Source: Candidatus Neomarinimicrobiota bacterium
GTDB lineage: Bacteria > Fidelibacterota > UBA2242 > B5-G15
Direction of reading: 5' to 3'
Length of the DNA stretch: 19,050 nucleotides
NCBI GenBank assembly: GCA_017656425.1
Contig: JACDNV010000027.1
Location: 1-19,050, forward strand
The notes beneath the pieces are model-generated. The model was not told the DNA's origin, did not search any database, and saw only the letters and a program-made list of their open reading frames with translations. Position numbers and translations under genes: made by a program. Shown here in pieces: positions 13,791 to 19,050 of this stretch (position 1 is its first letter; each line of letters begins with the position of its first letter).

Positions 13791-15348
13791 AGTCGTCCCT
13801 GAAAAAATTGTTTTTAAAAGTTTATTGACTGATATGCTAAAACAGAAATGAAACCTTTACCTGAATGAACAATTTTCTGGATTTCTCGCTCATGTTTTTC
13901 AGGACAAAAAATAAAAATGTAGAAAAGCTACGAGGAACTTTCTAATATTGTAGCCAACTGCACTGAGAAGAGCATTAATTCTATCTCCTTCTTCACCTTT
14001 GAGATAGTTCCTTCCCATACAGTTATCATGTTTTAAATGACTTATTATCGGTTCTATAGCTGACCTACGCTTCATATACATACACATCTAGCGACTTATC
14101 TTTCTATACGATTTCCCACGTCTGCTGATCTTTATCTCAATCTCTCCTTTATAATTGTGCCCTATATATCCCCTATCACAATATGCTTCACGAGGAGTCT
14201 TCCACGTCAATCGCTCTACCTGAGAAAATACCTATTCTAATGTATGTCCCTCATATGGATTTCCATGAAAGGCCAATATACCTATGATCCAGTTATCTCC
14301 TGAGGTTGAAACAATAATTACCTTATTGCTAAATTCATATCTTTTATGAACCTTATCCTTAGATATGTATTCTACTTCTATGACATGAATCGAATAAATC
14401 TTATTTTTATCTCAGAGGGATCCTTTATACTATCTCTCTCCCGAACTAATAGTTGATATGCCAATTCTATAAATCCTTTAACTCCTGATCTGGAACATCT
14501 ACCTTACGGTGTATATCCCTTACTACCCTATCCAAATAAGTATTCAATTCCCCGGTCTCCTTACTGGCACACTTCATATGCTTTGCATAGAAATACCTAC
14601 CCTGCTTGACTAAGGCTCTTTTACTCAAATGTTATAACTATGCCGAATTTTATACCTATCTTCTACGCCTCATTTACGAATTTCTCACGCATCTTGTGGT
14701 ATAACTTTGTGTCTGTGGGATAGGTGATAGCCTTCTCTTATACCGTTGTATCAACATTAACCTTATTGAAATGTCTAACCTTTATGAGTTCACAACTCAT
14801 ATACATCTGAATAATTACCTGTAACAATTTCTCTATACCTCGAGAACCTATCCTCCTACACCACTTTACCAAACTGGTAGGATCAATAGGATATTCATGT
14901 GTAAAATACTCATATCCAGTAAAATATTGCTAATCTCGATGGAATCTCTTCAAAATATGGATCTTCTATAAACTGTTCAACTACCGATTCTTCACTCTCG
15001 CTATATGTGTGTTTCAGATAGTATAAGACTACCATAAGTCTTATCGGCTTAGTCGACCTCCCCTTACCTTCCGAATAATACTTACCAAACTCATTTCCTC
15101 CCAAAGGAATGCCTTCGGCAAAAAAATGACCAATCGATTCTTTTTGCCAGCTTAACCAATGGATACTCTCTACCGAATATAACATCCAGGCATGATTGAA
15201 ATAACTTAAGAGTTGAAGTATATTTTTTATTTAACATAAATCACCAGATTTTTTGATCATTTCTAATATTTCTGGTGGTTTATGCAATACATATCAAAAT
15301 GTAAATACTTATATTTATAATATGTTAGGAAATATTTCAGGGAAGACT
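13791..15348 (-). mobile_element. IS5-like element, copy B (inactivated), flanked by AATT
   Basis: About 1.56 kb with inverted ends AGTCGTCCCTGAAAAAATTG (left) and the complement of AGTCTTCCCTGAAATATTTC (right). AATT lies directly outside both ends (13787-13790 and 15349-15352), fitting a 4-bp target duplication. It sits in the same orientation as copy A and separates two GT2 genes that were probably adjacent. AATT also precedes the left end of copy A, so it could instead belong to the ends or reflect target preference. Confidence 0.87.
13899..15185 (-). pseudogene. IS5-family transposase, copy B
   Basis: Same broken gene as in copy A, with the same internal stops throughout the shared 1,279 bp. 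The N-terminal 91-residue frame (14910-15185) is identical. The C-terminal fragment (13899-14087) is open: MKRRSAIEPIISHLKHDNCMG, with the catalytic Glu, then GEEGDRINALLSAVGYNIRKFL. Copy B therefore preserves the 3' end of the gene better than copy A. No intact transposase of this family is present in the window. Confidence 0.85.
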
Positions 15349-15350
15349 AA

Positions 15351-16229
15351 TTAGATAGTATAATTCATTTTTCCTCTCTTACCACGTACTCCATCAATGA
15401 TTCCAATTAAAATAAATTTAAGGTGAAATATCCAATCTTTTTCTGTAATTATTATTTTAATTATTTCCTTAAAAAATTTAACTAAATCTTTCATAACCCA
15501 GCTAGGTGAAACAAAAAAATTCTTTTTGTATATATGAATCCTGTTTCTATATCTATAGTATCTTCTTAGATAATCATATGTTGTATATTTTATTACCTTA
15601 TTAAATAATTTTTTTTCTCTTACTATACCCATTGAATGATATAATATACTACTATTTACTTTTGCTATTCTATATCCATTCATCTTTAGCCTTAGGCAAA
15701 ATTCATAATCAACACAATCTATAAATAATGAATCATCATACATTCCAACTTTGTTAAATATACTAGCCTTAACTAAACTTCCAGAAGTTATTGCTTCACC
15801 AACAAAGTAAATATCGTCATTATAAATTATATGTTTATTATCTTTCCCATTGATAAAATACTGTGGACATAACATTCCAACCTTATCACGCTCATATATC
15901 TTTTGATAGGCAGATAACATTTTACTTATATAGTTTTCACCAATTATGCTATCTTGATCTAAAGTAAGAACCCAATCTGCTTTCATATACAAGCACTTAG
16001 ATACTCCTTTGTTTAAAGCATAAGCAACACCAAAATTATCTTCGTTTTTTATCAGTATAATTTTCGAATATTTAATTAATTTTTTAAAAAAATCATTAGT
16101 TGAACAATTATCTACAATAATAATTTTATTAACCTGTGTAATTAATGCTAAAATTGACTTATTTAATACAACTATATCAGGATTATATGTCACTATTACT
16201 GCATATACATTCATTGGATAGAATATCAC
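15351..16229 (-). CDS. Glycosyltransferase family 2 (rhamnosyltransferase-like)
   Basis: 292 residues, or 287 from the better start MNVYAVIVTYNPD (ATG at 16214). The GT-A fold shows IVTYNPDIVVLNKSI near residues 12-26, IIIVDNCSTN near 36-45, NFGVAYALNKGV near 64-75 and the metal site LTLDQDS near 87-93, a signature of the RfbF/rhamnosyltransferase branch. DCVDYEFCLRLKMNGYRI near 168-185 is the acceptor-side motif. It would add rhamnose or a similar sugar. The stop codon TAA overlaps the AATT at the IS copy B boundary. The C-terminus (GIIDGVRGKRGKM) looks nearly complete for the family, so the IS has not removed much. It is strongly A+T-rich. Confidence 0.87.
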   Translation of the reverse strand: MIFYPMNVYAVIVTYNPDIVVLNKSILALITQVNKIIIVDNCSTNDFFKKLIKYSKIILIKNEDNFGVAYALNKGVSKCLYMKADWVLTLDQDSIIGENYISKMLSAYQKIYERDKVGMLCPQYFINGKDNKHIIYNDDIYFVGEAITSGSLVKASIFNKVGMYDDSLFIDCVDYEFCLRLKMNGYRIAKVNSSILYHSMGIVREKKLFNKVIKYTTYDYLRRYYRYRNRIHIYKKNFFVSPSWVMKDLVKFFKEIIKIIITEKDWIFHLKFILIGIIDGVRGKRGKMNYTI

Positions 16230-16248
16230 ATTTTCAATTAGATAGAGT

Positions 16249-16263
16249 GTGAGTAATGCTCAC
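16249..16263. repeat. Short hairpin upstream of a GT2 gene
   Basis: GTGAG and CTCAC flank TAATG (16249-16263), 20-35 bp upstream of the GT2 start and at the distal side of the IS3 relic. There is no T-run. It could be part of an IS end or an operator; the evidence is thin. Confidence 0.3.
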
Positions 16264-16329
16264 CTAAAAACAAGACAAATTTTTTGAAAAAATAAGGTAA
16301 AGTCATACTTTCTTTAATTTCGATTTTTA

Positions 16330-17462
16330 CTATTTAAATTCATGTTCAAATTCAACTGGAATTTTGTATCCCAGCGATGAATATATATTCATTGTTGTAG
16401 AACTGAATGAACTCCTCAACAACCTTTTCGGACTTGATAGTGCTGTCGAATTATCTCGGCCAAATAACTTCTTCTTTGAAAGTTCTCATAAACCTCTCAG
16501 TATCCGTGTTACCTTTGTGATTAGAATAGGATGTGGTTACATGCTCTATCCCAAGAGTCAAATAGGCTTTCATGTAAGCCTGACTCGTAGGCTGACATTA
16601 ACTATCACTCATAAGATGAATTTCGTACGATCTGCTTACTTTATCACAACGAGTGGAAAAATCCTTTTCCAATGCTTCTATCCAATCTCCGGAAGTAATC
16701 CTACTTCCAAGTGCATAACCAATCAATCTCTTTGTGTACCAGTCAAGAATAATCACAAGATACAGCCATCCAAAACCATTAACATCAAACTTGGTCATAT
16801 CAGGCCCCCACCATTGATTCGGTCTGGTGGTTACAGGCTTTCTATATTCTTGCTTACGTTTAACTTTATACCTTTTCTGGAAAGCTAATAGATTATCTGA
16901 TTTTATCAAACGTTAAACTCGTTTGTTATTTACTCTAATATTATCCCTGTAATTAAGCCATGCCTATACTCTACGATAGCCAAAAAAATGATGACGAAGT
17001 TTTATTTCCTTGATTGAAGTAAGTATTAAATCGTCTTCAGCAAAAATTCTCGATTTGGGCTTTGTTTTGCTATCTGAAACTCTTTTTCTACGATAGTAAA
17101 TGCTCTGGGAATAACCAAGTGTTTTACATATTATAGTCAATGAATATCCCTCAGCCATTAATTGATCTATTATTTCTATGTTATCACCTGCATCTATATC
17201 ATCTCTAAGCTTATTTTAGTATCTCTATCTCAAGGGTCTTCCTACCTAAAATTCTCTCAAGTTCCGTAATTCTCGCTTTGTCTGCGTTAGCCTTTTCCCA
17301 TCTTGAGCCGATTGCAGATAATGCTTCGCTCCATCCAGAAACTTGTCTCTCCATCTATAAAACAGTATCTGTGAAAGTCAATATTTCCTGCAAATGTCCT
17401 GAATGCTGTTTTTCCCGCGTAAATCTTCCAAAATGATGTTGAATTTCTCTACTGTTGTCCAT
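16330..17462 (-). pseudogene. IS3-family element relic (orfA plus orfB, multiple stops)
   Basis: orfA begins at 17462 behind AGGAGAAGG and reads through a degraded helix-turn-helix part and a Leu-rich region ERILGRKTLEIEILK before stops near 17205. orfB continues: MAEGYSLTIICKTLGYSQSI at 17099-17158, HHFFGYRRV then a stop where relatives have Trp, then 16598-16909 with RPNQWWGPDMTKF (first Asp) and YLVIILDWYTKRLIGY (second Asp). The last part has NHKGNTDTERFMRTFKEEVI, a stop in place of Glu, and, after a frameshift, YSSLGYKIPVEFEHEF. The catalytic Glu region is present but the gene is dead. I could not place its terminal inverted repeats. It lies between the polymerase gene and the GT2 genes. 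Confidence 0.82.
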
Positions 17463-17527
17463 TACCTTCTCCTGTTCATTGCTCTCCCTTTACATTGTTA
17501 ATATTATTATCGATTAGCTTAATTAAT

Positions 17528-17644
17528 TCAACCAGCGAAGTGGGGCACCCCACTCCTATCCCTTAACTTCCTTAAGTATGTGCTTCCTTTAATTGAATCT
17601 GTAATAATAAATGATCCTTTCTCTAACCTAATCATTTGTTCCAT
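17528..17644 (-). CDS. Possible 38-residue ORF cut off at the IS3 relic
   Basis: Following the polymerase stop by 27 nt, an ATG opens a frame of 38 residues (MEQMIRLEKGSFIITDSIKG...). The mix of residues looks protein-like, but I do not recognise a family and no Shine-Dalgarno is seen. It ends just past a G+C palindrome near the IS3 relic boundary, so it may be the 5' stump of a gene interrupted by that insertion. The other bases of 17463-17671 show nothing further. Confidence 0.3.
   Translation of the reverse strand: MEQMIRLEKGSFIITDSIKGSTYLRKLRDRSGVPHFAG
17539..17554. repeat. 16-bp G+C palindrome AGTGGGGCACCCCACT
   Basis: A palindrome with 7-bp perfect arms around a 2-bp centre, conspicuous in A+T-rich surroundings, about 80 bp upstream of the IS3 orfA. 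It may mark the edge of the inserted element or a protein-binding site. No T-run follows. Confidence 0.55.
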
Positions 17645-17671
17645 TATTATGGGGAGCAATATATATCTTTA

Positions 17672-18946
17672 CTAACCGATATTATAAATATATCTTGATC
17701 TTTCCATTACTTTACTATTCCTATTTCTCAATTTTTTATAATTCAATATAAACAAATAAAGTATTAATAGATATAATAGATACTTAATTGTGAAACCTGT
17801 GTATTCTCCCATAAAATAGAATTCATCCTTATAGATATTTATTAATTTCATAGCAATAATGAAGATTATTATATTGTAGTTATTAATGCAATTTATCATA
17901 AATTTATGAACATAAACGTAAATAATAGTGGAAAAAATATGTATAAAGTACGCAAATATTAATCCAAAATTAAAGATTAAAATTGCTGGATACCCCGCTG
18001 AAAATCTAGCCCCATGTTTAATCATCTCCATAGAAAGATTAGGAGAAATTGAATACATTAATCTTCCAAAACCATTATCTATGTTTGTAGAGTATGAACC
18101 CAACGAAAAAAAATGATTAATGAAAACTGAAAAGTTAAACTGAGGTAACCAATTACTTCGAGCCATATTAATAGTTCCCCAAAAAACATGTCCTTGCAAC
18201 ACAAACCTCTTAAAAAAGTTTTCCAATCCACCAATTGCATATATTTTGTAAATCATAACTCCTATCACACCAACAAATAATAATGCAAATGTCGTAATAT
18301 ATCTATATTTATTAAATGCAATTTTTATATCTTGAAATATTTCTCTATTCAGTATGGCACTATGAAAATACATAGCAGCAACCAAATATATAATTGCTTG
18401 AAAATACCCACCAAATTGAGAACCTCTTAGAATCTGAATTAAACAGTAAATTACGAAATATTGCAACTGTACTGTAAATCGTTTTTCTGTAAAAACACAG
18501 TATATATATAAATAAAGATAAACCTCTGTTAATATAAACATTAATTTAACACCAAAAGGACCTAAGCTAAAAAAAATATTAAAACGAGTATATGAAGTAC
18601 TTCTTGATATTGCATATAATAATAATGATGTATAAATGATTGAATATATGTAAAATGTTTTTTTACTATTTTTAAAATTTATTTCCAAGGTTATGATCTT
18701 CGAATAATGGTTAATTAACAATAAGGCAATAATTAAAAAAGAGTATAAATAGTAAAAAGCACCATTTTCATAACCAAATTTATACTGTTCAATAATATAG
18801 GCACCATTCTCTATTAAAATCGTTGATATCAATGCATATATATTAAGGATAAAATAACCAATAAAAACGATCATTTGTTTTTTCCTATATATAAGAAGTG
18901 CAATAACTATAATGTATATTATAAGTAATATTATCTTTAAATACAT
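17672..18946 (-). CDS. Polytopic membrane protein, probable O-antigen/polysaccharide polymerase (Wzy-like)
   Basis: 424 residues, almost wholly hydrophobic, with about ten to twelve predicted membrane helices starting at residue 3 (LKIILLIIYIIVIALLIY). The size, helix number and a longer loop in the C-terminal half (about 250-320, with GHVFWGTINMARSNWLPQF and MIKHGARFSAGYPAIL) fit the Wzy and oligosaccharide-repeat-unit polymerase group, whose sequences are very diverse. Such proteins join lipid-linked repeat units on the periplasmic face. A Wzx flippase is an alternative, but those usually have 12 evenly spaced helices and a different N-terminus. It is the most A+T-rich gene of the window, typical of horizontally acquired wzy genes. 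No clear Shine-Dalgarno precedes the ATG. Confidence 0.72.
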   Translation of the reverse strand: MYLKIILLIIYIIVIALLIYRKKQMIVFIGYFILNIYALISTILIENGAYIIEQYKFGYENGAFYYLYSFLIIALLLINHYSKIITLEINFKNSKKTFYIYSIIYTSLLLYAISRSTSYTRFNIFFSLGPFGVKLMFILTEVYLYLYIYCVFTEKRFTVQLQYFVIYCLIQILRGSQFGGYFQAIIYLVAAMYFHSAILNREIFQDIKIAFNKYRYITTFALLFVGVIGVMIYKIYAIGGLENFFKRFVLQGHVFWGTINMARSNWLPQFNFSVFINHFFSLGSYSTNIDNGFGRLMYSISPNLSMEMIKHGARFSAGYPAILIFNFGLIFAYFIHIFSTIIYVYVHKFMINCINNYNIIIFIIAMKLINIYKDEFYFMGEYTGFTIKYLLYLLILYLFILNYKKLRNRNSKVMERSRYIYNIG

Positions 18947-18996
18947 GATATATTTATGTTACTTCAATACCTTTTAATTTAGTACGTTTTACAAAA

Positions 18997-19020
18997 GACT
19001 GTTTCATTTTTTGTGTAAAT
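18997..19020. other. Possible insertion-sequence end at the window edge
   Basis: GACTGTTTCATTTTTTGTGT followed by AAAT resembles the terminal inverted repeats of IS256-family elements, which commonly carry GACTGT and GTGTAAA at similar spacing. The sequence ends 30 bp later, so no transposase can be seen. The remainder of 18947-19050 shows no gene. Confidence 0.3.
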
Positions 19021-19050
19021 ACCTCTTTTCATTAGAGCTCCAGGTTTAAT

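Noticed and set aside
15349-16245. Direct repeat AATTAGATAG at 15349-15358 and 16236-16245 flanking a GT2 gene
   Set aside because: Ten A+T-rich bases can recur by chance, and the gene looks like an ordinary operon member; recorded only as a coincidence.
16364-16888. Plus-strand 174-residue frame
   Set aside because: It lies antisense to the IS3 orfB relic, whose DDE motifs are clear on the minus strand.

Overview
The window is bacterial, A+T-rich chromosomal DNA with no rRNA or tRNA genes. Almost all of it is a surface-polysaccharide (O-antigen or capsule-like) locus read on the minus strand. It resembles a Gram-negative or deep-branching, probably uncultured, lineage because it combines heptose-precursor genes, polyprenyl-phosphate sugar transferases, many small intergenic repeats and decayed insertion sequences. 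No gene fixes the phylum.

Layout. (1) 1-3391 is a repeat-rich border. It holds a coiled-coil, tail-anchored protein (+), a DUF4143-type AAA ATPase (-) with a convincing promoter and operator cluster, a four-helix-bundle (23S IVS-type) gene (-), hairpin-armed MITE-like repeats, and four arrays of a degenerate 8-nt repeat. A Rho-independent terminator at 2616-2642 would end leftward transcription from the polysaccharide locus. (2) 3392-10237 is the better preserved part of the locus: a sugar-transferase relic, gmhA, hddA, an NAD-dependent sugar epimerase with a Cys/His insert, galE, two tandem sugar transferases and a GT4 glycosyltransferase. (3) 10261-17644 is broken up. It contains a shredded GDP-mannose-3,5-epimerase-like pseudogene, two IS5-like copies flanking a GT2 gene, a second GT2 gene and an IS3-family relic. 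(4) 17672-18946 encodes a polytopic membrane protein, probably the Wzy-type polymerase. A possible IS end is cut by the window edge.

How the genes fit together. GmhA and HddA make and phosphorylate manno-heptose 7-phosphate for a nucleotide-heptose. GalE and the second epimerase interconvert nucleotide sugars. A sugar transferase loads the first sugar phosphate onto undecaprenyl phosphate, the GT4 and GT2 enzymes extend the chain, and the polytopic protein would polymerise it. GmhB, HddC, a Wzx flippase and chain-length proteins are not in the window.

The most unusual features are the two-part octanucleotide arrays that abut gene ends at 5-3391, the evenly spaced operator-like motifs over the ATPase promoter, and the two decayed IS copies with identical cores but divergent ends.
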